A stretch of DNA of 64,000 nt from Erysipelothrix rhusiopathiae (lineage in GTDB: Bacteria > Bacillota_I > Bacilli_A > Erysipelotrichales > Erysipelotrichaceae): positions 1,302,001-1,366,000 of the forward strand of contig NZ_LR134439.1 of NCBI RefSeq assembly GCF_900637845.1, written 5' to 3'. This document shows positions 41,322 through 50,067 of this stretch, piece by piece (position 1 is the stretch's first letter; the number at the start of each line of letters is the position of its first letter). The notes beneath the pieces were generated by a model. That model ran no database searches, was not told the DNA's origin, and was given only the letters and a program-made list of their open reading frames with translations. The position numbers were made by a program, and so were the translations under genes.

Positions 41322-43670
41322 GTGAGTTCTAAGGGAAAGAAAACTAAAAAAGAACAGCTTAAACAACAAGAGCTTATTAAATTTGTTGTTGAACTCTCTT
41401 TGATTGCACTTGCAATTATTGCGATGTTTGAACTGGGTGTTATTGGTCGTTTTTTAAATCAATGCATGCGTGTTTTAGTAGGTCAATATCCAATGCCTTA
41501 CCATATCTTGATCATAGGTATCACATTTTATAAAATGATTGATACAGATCATAAACATAAAACGTGGCGTTTTTGGACAGCTGTAGGACTTTTGTTTACA
41601 GCAATGATTCTTTCGGTTAATTTCTTTCTACAACCTCAAGTATCCGGTTTATCGGTGATATCCGAGTATTTTAATCGAATTCCTAAGATTTTTATGAATT
41701 CGAATGAGAATGCTTATGGTGGTGTAGTGGGAGCCGTTTTATTTGGTTTGTTATCGTATCTTGTAGATCGTGCTGGTGTATTGCTGTTTGTGATTGTCTT
41801 AATTCTAAGTGGTCTTGCTCTCTTGTTTACACCTCGAGAAATGTTGCGTAGTGCTCAAAAGAGTACGGATGCTACCAAGTCTGCATTTGAAAAACGTCGT
41901 GAACAAAAAGAAGCAAAACGACGTGAGAAAGCACTTCATCAAAAACAAGTTGAATTGGATGAGAAATTAAATGATTATGCATCTGAAGCAGAGCCAACGA
42001 AAGCTGGGTTTATTTCTTTTGATTCACCTCAAAGTGGTGTCGAACCGACTTCTAAAACTCCGTTTATGACAATGGACGAACCATCCGCAACGATTCCAAG
42101 TGATGTCGCTAAATCTGATGAGAATCCCTTTGGTCTTGAAAATGCGGGTTTAGATCCGGTTTCATTATCAGATAAAACAAGTACACAAGAAGCACTTGAA
42201 CACGGTGAGGATTTTAGATCCAGTTCATTTGATCATTACAAAGTTCCTTCCATTAACTTATTAGAGGCGGGACGTGGTTCGAATACCTCAAAAGCAAATG
42301 TTAGCAGTGCTAAAGATAAAGGTGACCGTTTAATTGCAGTTTTAAAACAGTTTGGTATTGATGCCGCTCTTATGGATATACATATTGGACCAGCAGTTAC
42401 CAAGTTCGAATTAAAACCGGATAGTAATGTGAAAATCAGTCGCATTGCCTCAATTCAAGATAACTTAATGATGGAATTGGCAGTAAAAACATTACGTATT
42501 GAAGCACCAATTCCAGGTAAGAGTGCAGTGGGGATTGAAATTCCCAATGTGGAAATGGTTCCAGTTAAGATGAAAGATGTTGTGATGGGTTCGTCACAAT
42601 TTATGGCTGAAGATAACATTAATGTTGCTTTGGGTAAAGATCTAACTGGAAAACCGATTACAGTTGCTTTAAATAAAATGCCTCATTTACTTGTGGCGGG
42701 GGCAACTGGAAGTGGTAAGTCGGTATGTATGAATACAATTATTACATCCATACTTCTTACGAAGTCACCTGAAGATTTGAAACTTCTCTTGATTGATCCC
42801 AAAAAAGTAGAATTTACACCGTATACTGAAATACCACATTTAATTGGTCCTGTTATTGATGATCCCCATAAAGCTTCAGCGGCTTTAAAGGTGGTTGTTG
42901 AGGAAATGGAACAACGTTATGATTTATTTTCAAAAGCAGGTGTACGAAATATTGGATCTTACAATGAAAAAGTTAAGGCGTTCCCAGCGGAAAACCTTTC
43001 CAAATTACCATGGATCGTTGTTATTATTGATGAGTTAGCAGATCTTATGTCTGTTGCCGGTAAAGAAGTTGAAACAAGTATTCAACGAATTACACAACTT
43101 GCACGTGCTGCAGGGATTCATCTTATTGTCGCAACACAAAGACCTTCTGTTGATGTTGTGACGGGTATTATCAAAGCAAACATTCCATCACGTATCGCTT
43201 TTGCTGTTTCAAGTGCTATTGATTCTCGAACGATTCTTGATGAAACGGGTGCTGAGAAACTGCTCGGATATGGCGATATGCTTTATGTTCCCATGGGCGA
43301 ACCGCATGCAATTCGCGTTCAGGGCTGTTATGTCAGCGATGATGAAGTTAAAAAAATTGCTGACAAAGCAAGTTCGCAAGCAAAACCACGATTTGATGAT
43401 TCTTTCATTAAACTTGATGGTGTTGATGGGAATCAAGGTGTCTTGGGTGTGGAAGATGATCCACTCTATCAAGAAGCCTTGGAATATGTTGTGCGTCAAA
43501 AGAAAGCGTCAACCTCTTTATTACAGCGACGGTTTAGAATTGGATATAATCGTGCCGCCAACATCGTTGATTCATTAGAACAAAATGGTGTTATTGGACC
43601 TGCTCAGGGCAGTAAACCTCGTGATGTTTATATAAAATTAGATGATATTGAACCAGAAAGCGCTCTATAG
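41322..43670 (+). CDS. ftsK: FtsK/SpoIIIE DNA translocase
   Basis: A 782-residue motor. The N-terminus has about four membrane helices (about 20-170), followed by a charged linker. The motor has Walker A VAGATGSGKSVCMN (about 463-476) and Walker B WIVVIIDELADLM (about 565). The C-terminal gamma winged helix (LLQRRFRIGYNRAANIVDSL) recognises polar DNA motifs. It pumps DNA through the closing septum. The GTG start follows GGGGTG at a suitable distance. Confidence 0.97.
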   Translation: MSSKGKKTKKEQLKQQELIKFVVELSLIALAIIAMFELGVIGRFLNQCMRVLVGQYPMPYHILIIGITFYKMIDTDHKHKTWRFWTAVGLLFTAMILSVNFFLQPQVSGLSVISEYFNRIPKIFMNSNENAYGGVVGAVLFGLLSYLVDRAGVLLFVIVLILSGLALLFTPREMLRSAQKSTDATKSAFEKRREQKEAKRREKALHQKQVELDEKLNDYASEAEPTKAGFISFDSPQSGVEPTSKTPFMTMDEPSATIPSDVAKSDENPFGLENAGLDPVSLSDKTSTQEALEHGEDFRSSSFDHYKVPSINLLEAGRGSNTSKANVSSAKDKGDRLIAVLKQFGIDAALMDIHIGPAVTKFELKPDSNVKISRIASIQDNLMMELAVKTLRIEAPIPGKSAVGIEIPNVEMVPVKMKDVVMGSSQFMAEDNINVALGKDLTGKPITVALNKMPHLLVAGATGSGKSVCMNTIITSILLTKSPEDLKLLLIDPKKVEFTPYTEIPHLIGPVIDDPHKASAALKVVVEEMEQRYDLFSKAGVRNIGSYNEKVKAFPAENLSKLPWIVVIIDELADLMSVAGKEVETSIQRITQLARAAGIHLIVATQRPSVDVVTGIIKANIPSRIAFAVSSAIDSRTILDETGAEKLLGYGDMLYVPMGEPHAIRVQGCYVSDDEVKKIADKASSQAKPRFDDSFIKLDGVDGNQGVLGVEDDPLYQEALEYVVRQKKASTSLLQRRFRIGYNRAANIVDSLEQNGVIGPAQGSKPRDVYIKLDDIEPESAL

Positions 43671-43679
43671 CGCTTTTTT
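43657..43679 (+). terminator. Terminator after ftsK
   Basis: AAAGCGCT pairs with AGCGCTTT around CTAT and runs into T. It overlaps the stop codon. Confidence 0.9.
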
Positions 43680-43783
43680 ATTTGTGTGATTATTACCCAT
43701 TATTTGTCATTTACCGTTAAATTTAGGGAGGTATTGTTAAGATTATGTATATTAAGAGAACAAATTGTGCGAATGTAGTGAAA

Positions 43784-43812
43784 TTGTCTTAAAAATAGTG
43801 TATATTTATACC
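43784..43812 (+). promoter_or_regulatory. Promoter of rspA
   Basis: TTGTCT, a 17-base spacer and TATACC, about 40 bases before the start codon. No copy of the palindromes seen before rspB was found here. Confidence 0.5.
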
Positions 43813-43852
43813 GTTAGTCTAAATTTTTATATTTGGATTCATGGGAGGGTAT

Positions 43853-46800
43853 ATGAAAAGAAAGCTATTTGCACTATTGATGGCTGTGGTCATGTTTGTA
43901 TCGACTGGTATTCAGTTGGATGCAGATACAGCACGTGTCGCAAATCAAAACAGTCTCATAACTGATTTTAATTTCTCAAATACTAATTTAAACCATGGGT
44001 ATGAAACCAGCGTTACAGTTCAATTCGCGGAAACAGGAAATCGTAAATTGAATTCTGGTGATGTTATGGAACTCCGATTACCAATGGATCAGAAAGTAGA
44101 TTCAAACGGATCTCCTTATTCCGTGGGACTCAAAGGGATCTCACAAACGATTAAACTTACGATGCCAGGGGTAGAGAATCCACTGGGTCATGTTTATGTT
44201 ACTGAAGGCAATGTTCATGTTGTATTTACGGATGAAGTCAATCAACTTAATAATATTGCTGGATCTTTTACGTTTCGAGTAGAAGGATATAACAATAATA
44301 CTCAAAACATTAAAGAAACCATTTACACGAATTTGGGTACAAGTTTATCTGAAAAATCAGTTCAGGTAGAAGGTGAATTCCAGGGTGGTGGTTCTTATGA
44401 AATGTTCTCAAAACTTGGCGGTATGTCTCGTGATGAGGAAGAAGTCGTGCGATGGGTTCTTCTTTTAAACGGTGAACGTGAAGGTTTTATGACTGAAATG
44501 ACAGTCCGTGATACGATCGGTGTGGGTCATGAATATATTCCCGGATCGTTAGTATTTATGGTTACAGATCATACTGGGAATCGCTATAGTGTTAGTGAAC
44601 AAGAATTCCGTAATCAATTTGGAGGGGTCTGGATTAATGGTCAGTCTCTCATTGTGTCGACCCATCCAGGTAAATTACACTATGCTTCAATTGAAGTTAT
44701 GTATAACACAAAAATAACGGATTTGAAGCAAGCTCAATTGGAAAATAAGGCAGTCGCAAGTTTTTATGATAACGAAGGCTACCCACAAACAATTGAAAAA
44801 GAAGTATCTGTAGAAAATCATTATGCTTCAGGATCGATTGTTGGTAATAAGCCAAAGCCTGGTGTTTTACGAATTGTGAAAGTCGTTGATGGAACTGAAA
44901 CACCTGTAGCTGGTGTTACTTTTACTGTGAAAAATGATCGTGGTGCTCTCATTGAACGTGTTACTACAGATGAGTCTGGCGTGGTTAATCTTTCGCTTAA
45001 AGATGGTCGTTACACTATTGAAGAAGTTGAAGCACCTTCTTGGCTTGTGGTTGATTCAAAACCAATCACGGTAGATGTAGATCAAAATGCGGAAGTTGGT
45101 ACTTTAGCCGTATTTAAAAATGAAATTAAGAAAACAAATGTTAAAGTATCCAAAAAATGGGTTGGTGGTCCTTCTCCACATCCTGTAGTTGCATTTAACT
45201 TAATGCAAACAGTTGATGGCGTTACAACCGAATCAGGTCGTATTTTAACGCTTGAAGGCGGAAAATCATCTGTTGTTTTTGAAGACCTTCCTCAAGCAAC
45301 CGCTACGGGTCAAAGGATTACCTATTCTGTAGAAGAAGCAGGTTTCGCAACCGATGAGTATCAGGTTGACATCACACCAATTAATGAAAACAATGAGATT
45401 TTTGTTACGAATACATTTATTAAAGATACCGAGTTAACGGATTTTAAAGTCTTTAAAACATGGAAGGGTGGACCTTCTGCGAAACCATCTGTTTCCGTTC
45501 AACTTTATGCAAATGGTGAACTTGTTGAAGGAAGCATCCTTGAAATTCCATCCGGTCAAAGCTCTGTAACGTTTAAAGATTTACCGGCTTATAAGAGTGG
45601 TGTTGCGATTGATTATAGTATTCGTGAGGTTGACGTACCTGAAAATTATAAAGAAAACATTATAAAACCGAATCATATTGAAAATGAATACTTATTAAAA
45701 GACGTAACAATGACCAAAAAATGGGTCGGAGGGAATCCTGTTCGTCCTGAAACGAAGTATGTTTTAGTTGCGGATGGTGTTGATACACAAAATACGATAA
45801 CCCTCACCCAACAAACCAGTCATACATTCAAAGATATGCCTAAGTATAATGAACAAGGCAAAGAAATTGTTTACAGCGTACGTGAAGTTGTCATTCCAGA
45901 AGGATATGATGCATCGTATAGCGACGATGGTTTAACGGTCACAAATACATTCCGTATGGAGTATGTCGATGTGACTGCAAATAAAGTTTGGGTGGATTCC
46001 TTGAACCAAGGCAATCATCCTACAGTAAGATTTCAATTATTCCAAAGTATTGATGGCGTTTCTTCGGCAGTTAATGGGGTCTATCAAGATTTAAGTGAGG
46101 GCTCTGTCACATTCGAGAACCTTCCTAAAACAACTCAAGACGGAAAATCAATCCGTTATTTTGTACGCGAAGCGAATATTACTAAACACTATGAGGTTCA
46201 CTACAGTGCTGATGGTTTAACCGTTACCAATACTTTCAAACCGGATATGATCTCTGTAAATGTAGAGAAAATATGGAATCATGGCCCAATAGTACGTCCT
46301 GAAATTGAGATTCAACTCTACGCAAATGGAGTTCCGGTTTCAAATGGAAAACGAACTTTAAGAAATGGTCAAACGAATCTAGTTTATCGAAATCTACCAA
46401 AACAAGATCATGATGGAGATATTGTATATTCTGTTAAGGAATTAACGCAATTGGATCATTATGTAACTCGATATGAAGGATCTGGTACAGATTTGAAGAT
46501 TATTAATGATTATCAAATACCGACCAAACCCATTATTGCGCGTAAAGTATGGGAAGGCGGACCGAGTCCAAGACCTACCATCTCACTTGTGCTATCAAAA
46601 CGGATTGAAGGTTCCAATGAAATTCTACCGGTTCCACTTGCGCCAATCGAACTTAAAGATGGTGAAACGGAGGCTCATTTTGGTGACCTTCCAATTAAAA
46701 CCTTGGATGGGAAAACGATTACCTATTTCGCCAATGAGGTCGAAGTGCCGCAGGGTTATTTAGGTTTGAATTCATTTTCGGATCCTTTAACGGTTATTAA

Positions 46801-49800
46801 TCGTTTTGACGTCAAAACAGGCCCAATTTATGGTAAAAAAGTATGGCGTGGTGGACCGGAACTTAAACCGGAAATCGAGATTAAACTTCAAGAGCGTTAT
46901 GATGGTGAAACAGATTATCGTGATAGCGGTGTTGCACCCAAAATATTAAAAAGTGGTAGTGATACGGTACGATTTGATTCAATGCCAACCTTCGCACTTG
47001 AAGGACGTCGTATTGAATACAAACTTAAAGAAGTAAACGTACCAAATGGTTATACCCAAATTAAAAGCTTGAATAACCTTGAATTAATCAATGCTTATGA
47101 TCAAGGGAATACTTCAGTTACCGCTCGAAAGATATGGGTGGGTGGACACAAGGAGACGGTTACACTACGTCTTTACCAAGACGTAGATGGTATTGAAACA
47201 CCAGTACCTAATGGGGAACGTGTTTTAAAAGAATCAGAAGAACAGGTTGTAACCTTTACAGATTTACCAGAACGTACACTTGATGGTAAAGACATTACGT
47301 ATTTTGTGCGTGAAGCTGGAGTACCTGAAAATTATTCCGTTTCATACAGTTCAGATCGCTTAACGGTTACCAATACCTTCCAAGAAGGGGTAACGCACTT
47401 AAATGTGAAAAAGATATGGCAAGGGGGTCCTGGACCTTCAGTGCCATTAGAACTTGAACTTCTTCGCAACGGTGAGTCAACGGGCGTGATTCAAAAGATG
47501 ATGCCAGGAGATCATGATATCGTTTTTGCGAACTTACCGAAATTTAATGAGGACAATGTGCCTTATCTTTATAGTGTTCGTGAAGTTAATGACATTGAAC
47601 ATTATAGTCTTGAAAATATTTCGCATGACGGTGATACCAGTGTTACATTAACAAACGTTTATGATTACGGATTACAAAACATCACTGCGAAAAAAGTTTG
47701 GACGAATGGTGTAAGTCCCCGTCCTGATATTGAGTTTGAACTGCGTCGTACGACATCCCCATCCGATAAAGTAGGGGAATCAACGGGTATGATTCAAACC
47801 TTACGTGATGGAGAAACAACTACCGTTTTTGAAGATTTAGAAGTGCGTGATGACGAAGGTAAAACGTATACGTATTTTGTTAAGGAATTAACGTCGGTAC
47901 CCAATACGGTAACGCAATACAGTCCCGATGGCTTAACAGTTTATAATCACTACGTATCACCTACGACATCCATTCGTATTCTAAAAACTTGGGTTGATGG
48001 ACCTGAAGTTCGTCCTGACACTACATTCCAATTAACGCGACGTTTAAAAGGGACACACGATGAATTTATAGATGTATTAGGCATGCAAGAACAATTGCCT
48101 TCGGGTCAATCCCATCTTGATTTTGTGGATGTTCCTCAAAATGATCATCAAGGTAAACCGTATGAATACGCTGTTCGCGAAGTTTCTGTACCCGAAAACT
48201 ATACAGTTTCCGTAGCACCGATAACAGACGCGAATACAATCGAGGTTACCAATACCTATCATGCGCCATTAAAAACGGTGAGTGCCTTTAAAGTATGGTC
48301 TGGTGGCGAAAAAGCACGGGACAATGTTGTTTTTGAGTTGTATCGCCGTGTTGAAGATAAAGCTTTTGAAGCTGTACCGAATCAAAAGGAAACACTGACA
48401 CCTTTGATGGCTTCGGTATCGTTTACAGATGTTCCTGAGTTTGATACGCAAGGACGACGTTTTGAGTATCGTGTAAAAGAAATACAAGGACCTGAGTTCT
48501 TTGATGCTTCTTACAGTGATGATGGCTTAACGGTAACCAATACTTACAATCCAGGTGTAACGGAAGTTGCATTTAAAAAAGTATGGGTTGATGGTCCAGA
48601 AAAACATCCTACAATTGTAGTTGATTTATACGCGAATAACGTTAAAACAGAACATGCACTGACGCTCCAACATGGAGAACATGAAGCATCATTTACAAAC
48701 CTACCAAAACGTGATGAGGCAGGTATTGATATTGTATATTCAGTACAAGAACGTGATGTTCCTGAAAATTACGATGTATCCTATCAAGGAACAACGATTA
48801 CAAATACCTTTAATCAAGGCATGCGTGATGTAAGTGTGACAAAACGATGGAATGGTGGCCCAATGTCACGTCCAAATGTTACCTTTGAGCTTTACGCTGA
48901 TCAAAAGGCTACAGGGATGACCCAAGTTCTTGCTTCTGGCGAGAAGACGGTTACCTTTGCGGATGTGCCTGTTTATACAGCACAAGGAACAAAAATTGTG
49001 TATCGTGTTGAAGAAGTGAATGTACCTGAACATTATGACGTAAGTTATAGTTCAGATGGACTTACCGTAACCAATACGTATAACCAAGGAATTCGTGATG
49101 TGATTGCAACGAAGAAATGGGTGGGTGGTGCATCAAGCAATCGTCCAACCGTGATTTTTGATTTGTATGCAGATGGCGTTAAGACGCATCAGACGGCAAC
49201 CTTGCATGACGGAACGACCCAAGCACGTTTTACAAAACTACCAGTTCGTAATCAAGATGGATCAATCATTCACTATACGGTTCAAGAACGTTCGAAACAT
49301 GAAGCGTATGACGTAAGCTATAGTGCGGACGGATTAACCGTAACGAATACCTTCAATCCAGGTTCTCAAACCATCACTGCCCATAAAGTATGGGTTGGTG
49401 GACCAGATGATAAACCGGATGTTGTCTTTGAACTTTATGCCAACAACAAACCCCTTGGTGTGAAAAAAATCTTAGGGTCGGGTGTTAAGTCAATCAGTTT
49501 TAGACGTCAGCCTGTGTTTGATGATTTTGGAAAACGAATTAAGTACCATATTGTGGAACATGATGTTCCTGGTTATAAAATTACATACAGTGCGGATGGT
49601 TTAACCGCAATTAATACCTATACAAAAATAGATAATGGAGTTGGTTCCTTAAACAACAGACCAACCAAACCATCAGTACCACCACTTCATGGAGTTAATG
49701 TGTTAGGAATGAGTAAAGATCGCTTGAGTGCTCTTCCAAATACAGGGGTAGGTGGACCTCAGATGCAGTATACAGCTGCGCTGGGTCTGATTGCGCTGGG

Positions 49801-49831
49801 GTTAATCCTTAGACGTAAAAAAAGAAAATAG
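43853..49831 (+). CDS. rspA: RspA-like LPXTG adhesin with 16 Cna-B repeats
   Basis: A 1992-residue surface protein. Residues 1-25 are a signal peptide; about 30-335 form a two-part adhesin head of the collagen-binding/DEv-IgG type (LITDFNFSNTNLNHGY); about 342-430 are a SpaA-like domain (GVLRIVKVVDG). Then come 16 Cna-B repeats of roughly 85-95 residues, each starting K-[KV]-W-x-GGP and ending VTNTF or similar. The Lys near the start and Asn near the end are placed for isopeptide bonds. The sorting signal is LPNTG, membrane helix and RKKRK. RspA of E. rhusiopathiae binds fibronectin, collagens and plastic. GGAGGG sets ATG 43853 rather than 43841. The name rests on size, layout and the adjacent rspB. 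Confidence 0.85.
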   Translation: MKRKLFALLMAVVMFVSTGIQLDADTARVANQNSLITDFNFSNTNLNHGYETSVTVQFAETGNRKLNSGDVMELRLPMDQKVDSNGSPYSVGLKGISQTIKLTMPGVENPLGHVYVTEGNVHVVFTDEVNQLNNIAGSFTFRVEGYNNNTQNIKETIYTNLGTSLSEKSVQVEGEFQGGGSYEMFSKLGGMSRDEEEVVRWVLLLNGEREGFMTEMTVRDTIGVGHEYIPGSLVFMVTDHTGNRYSVSEQEFRNQFGGVWINGQSLIVSTHPGKLHYASIEVMYNTKITDLKQAQLENKAVASFYDNEGYPQTIEKEVSVENHYASGSIVGNKPKPGVLRIVKVVDGTETPVAGVTFTVKNDRGALIERVTTDESGVVNLSLKDGRYTIEEVEAPSWLVVDSKPITVDVDQNAEVGTLAVFKNEIKKTNVKVSKKWVGGPSPHPVVAFNLMQTVDGVTTESGRILTLEGGKSSVVFEDLPQATATGQRITYSVEEAGFATDEYQVDITPINENNEIFVTNTFIKDTELTDFKVFKTWKGGPSAKPSVSVQLYANGELVEGSILEIPSGQSSVTFKDLPAYKSGVAIDYSIREVDVPENYKENIIKPNHIENEYLLKDVTMTKKWVGGNPVRPETKYVLVADGVDTQNTITLTQQTSHTFKDMPKYNEQGKEIVYSVREVVIPEGYDASYSDDGLTVTNTFRMEYVDVTANKVWVDSLNQGNHPTVRFQLFQSIDGVSSAVNGVYQDLSEGSVTFENLPKTTQDGKSIRYFVREANITKHYEVHYSADGLTVTNTFKPDMISVNVEKIWNHGPIVRPEIEIQLYANGVPVSNGKRTLRNGQTNLVYRNLPKQDHDGDIVYSVKELTQLDHYVTRYEGSGTDLKIINDYQIPTKPIIARKVWEGGPSPRPTISLVLSKRIEGSNEILPVPLAPIELKDGETEAHFGDLPIKTLDGKTITYFANEVEVPQGYLGLNSFSDPLTVINRFDVKTGPIYGKKVWRGGPELKPEIEIKLQERYDGETDYRDSGVAPKILKSGSDTVRFDSMPTFALEGRRIEYKLKEVNVPNGYTQIKSLNNLELINAYDQGNTSVTARKIWVGGHKETVTLRLYQDVDGIETPVPNGERVLKESEEQVVTFTDLPERTLDGKDITYFVREAGVPENYSVSYSSDRLTVTNTFQEGVTHLNVKKIWQGGPGPSVPLELELLRNGESTGVIQKMMPGDHDIVFANLPKFNEDNVPYLYSVREVNDIEHYSLENISHDGDTSVTLTNVYDYGLQNITAKKVWTNGVSPRPDIEFELRRTTSPSDKVGESTGMIQTLRDGETTTVFEDLEVRDDEGKTYTYFVKELTSVPNTVTQYSPDGLTVYNHYVSPTTSIRILKTWVDGPEVRPDTTFQLTRRLKGTHDEFIDVLGMQEQLPSGQSHLDFVDVPQNDHQGKPYEYAVREVSVPENYTVSVAPITDANTIEVTNTYHAPLKTVSAFKVWSGGEKARDNVVFELYRRVEDKAFEAVPNQKETLTPLMASVSFTDVPEFDTQGRRFEYRVKEIQGPEFFDASYSDDGLTVTNTYNPGVTEVAFKKVWVDGPEKHPTIVVDLYANNVKTEHALTLQHGEHEASFTNLPKRDEAGIDIVYSVQERDVPENYDVSYQGTTITNTFNQGMRDVSVTKRWNGGPMSRPNVTFELYADQKATGMTQVLASGEKTVTFADVPVYTAQGTKIVYRVEEVNVPEHYDVSYSSDGLTVTNTYNQGIRDVIATKKWVGGASSNRPTVIFDLYADGVKTHQTATLHDGTTQARFTKLPVRNQDGSIIHYTVQERSKHEAYDVSYSADGLTVTNTFNPGSQTITAHKVWVGGPDDKPDVVFELYANNKPLGVKKILGSGVKSISFRRQPVFDDFGKRIKYHIVEHDVPGYKITYSADGLTAINTYTKIDNGVGSLNNRPTKPSVPPLHGVNVLGMSKDRLSALPNTGVGGPQMQYTAALGLIALGLILRRKKRK

Positions 49832-49837
49832 CGAAAC

Positions 49838-49864
49838 AAAACCTACATGCGTGTAGGTTTTTTT
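49838..49864 (+). terminator. Terminator of rspA
   Basis: AAAACCTACA pairs with TGTAGGTTTT around TGCG, ending in a T run. Confidence 0.93.
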
Positions 49865-49902
49865 ATTGTGCAAAAAGATGTGTGTTACACTGCATAAATA
49901 AG

Positions 49903-49926
49903 TGAACAAATGCTTGAGTTTGTTCA
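49903..49926. promoter_or_regulatory. Inverted repeat upstream of rspB
   Basis: TGAACAAA and TTTGTTCA form a perfect 8-bp dyad with an 8-base centre, about 100 bases before the rspB promoter core. There is no T run, so a DNA-binding site is more likely than a terminator. Confidence 0.5.
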
Positions 49927-49957
49927 TTAGATACATTTTGTAAGGAATCGTGAAAAC

Positions 49958-50000
49958 TTTGTGACAAAAAGGTGCAAAAATGTGTAAGTTTTGTGACAAA
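49958..50000. promoter_or_regulatory. Two copies of an 11-bp palindrome over the rspB promoter
   Basis: TTTGTGACAAA occurs at 49958-49968 and 49990-50000. Each is a perfect dyad around its centre G, and their starts are 32 bases apart, close to three helical turns. The second copy lies just upstream of the -10 TATACT at 50006-50011, between it and the expected -35. The layout suits a repressor or activator dimer pair. The regulator is not identified. Confidence 0.55.
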
Positions 50001-50005
50001 CCGCA

Positions 50006-50011
50006 TATACT
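50006..50011 (+). promoter_or_regulatory. -10 element of rspB
   Basis: TATACT, with only a weak -35 (TGTAAG) 17 bases upstream, as expected for a regulated promoter. Confidence 0.5.
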
Positions 50012-50067
50012 ACATATACAAAGAGATTGTGAGCAGGTTATGAAAGTTCACAAGCAAAGGAGAGAAT

